From: Lentisphaeria bacterium UBA7640
Lineage (GTDB): Bacteria; Verrucomicrobiota; Lentisphaeria; Victivallales; Victivallaceae
Assembly: GCA_002483765.1 (NCBI GenBank)
Contig: DLIO01000111.1
Location: 1-24,799 of the forward strand
Direction: 5' to 3'
DNA length: 24,799 bases
This document shows, piece after piece, positions 24,779-24,799 of the stretch. The notes under the pieces are model-generated. The model had not been told where the DNA came from, did not search any database, and saw only the letters and a program-made list of their open reading frames with translations. Each line of letters begins with the position of its first letter. The first letter of the stretch is position 1. The position numbers and the translations under genes were made by a program.

Positions 24779-24799
24779 AAATTAGCGCGCGCATAATGC
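24779..24799. repeat. GC-rich palindrome (REP-like), copy 4, cut by the window end
   Basis: The last 21 bases are identical to the first 21 bases of the palindrome at 18718-18750. The right arm lies beyond the window. It follows tsaC by about 60 bases. Confidence 0.85.

Overview
The window reads as chromosomal DNA of an uncultured Lentisphaerota-like bacterium (PVC superphylum). This is inferred from gene content, not from a marker gene. The evidence is two pseudopilins with a C-terminal H-X9-DG motif, a GntR/LacI-type regulator beside a secreted CBM9-like + DUF4091/GH123-like protein, a second DUF4091 protein, moderate GC, and 'ccacgaa' tandem repeats between genes. No rRNA, tRNA, CRISPR array, transposase or phage gene was found.

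Layout. 1-404 is non-coding: a GC-rich palindrome and a 90-bp tandem repeat. 405-2382 (minus) is a likely operon: CorA-type metal transporter, a four-helix membrane protein of unknown function, and the ribosome-rescue hydrolase ArfB. 2383-2709 is a non-coding stretch that could form a structured leader upstream of the CorA gene. 2710-6103 (minus) is a tightly overlapped operon: methylthioadenosine phosphorylase, TruA and an OleC-like acyl ligase. 6104-6523 holds heptamer repeats, candidate operators and a good promoter.

6524-13412 (plus) is a carbohydrate-type cassette: GntR/LacI regulator, pseudopilin, large secreted CBM9/DUF4091 protein, strong terminator, then a second promoter with a cytoplasmic DUF4091 protein. 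13544-16495 is PurL without a glutaminase domain. 16496-17079 is a repeat-rich gap that ends in a convincing cobalamin-riboswitch-like RNA directly upstream of a second pseudopilin gene. This is the most unusual arrangement in the window. After it come an EI24/CysZ-like membrane protein, an LPG-synthase-type membrane protein, a methylenetetrahydrofolate reductase fused to a MetV-like cysteine domain, an extracellular solute-binding protein, an atypical response regulator and TsaC/Sua5.

A family of palindromes built on a GCGCGCGCATAATGCGCGCGC core recurs at gene ends at 48-78, 16762-16804, 18718-18750 and 24779-24799. One copy contains the stop codon of the gene before it, which suggests a REP-like element active at mRNA 3' ends.
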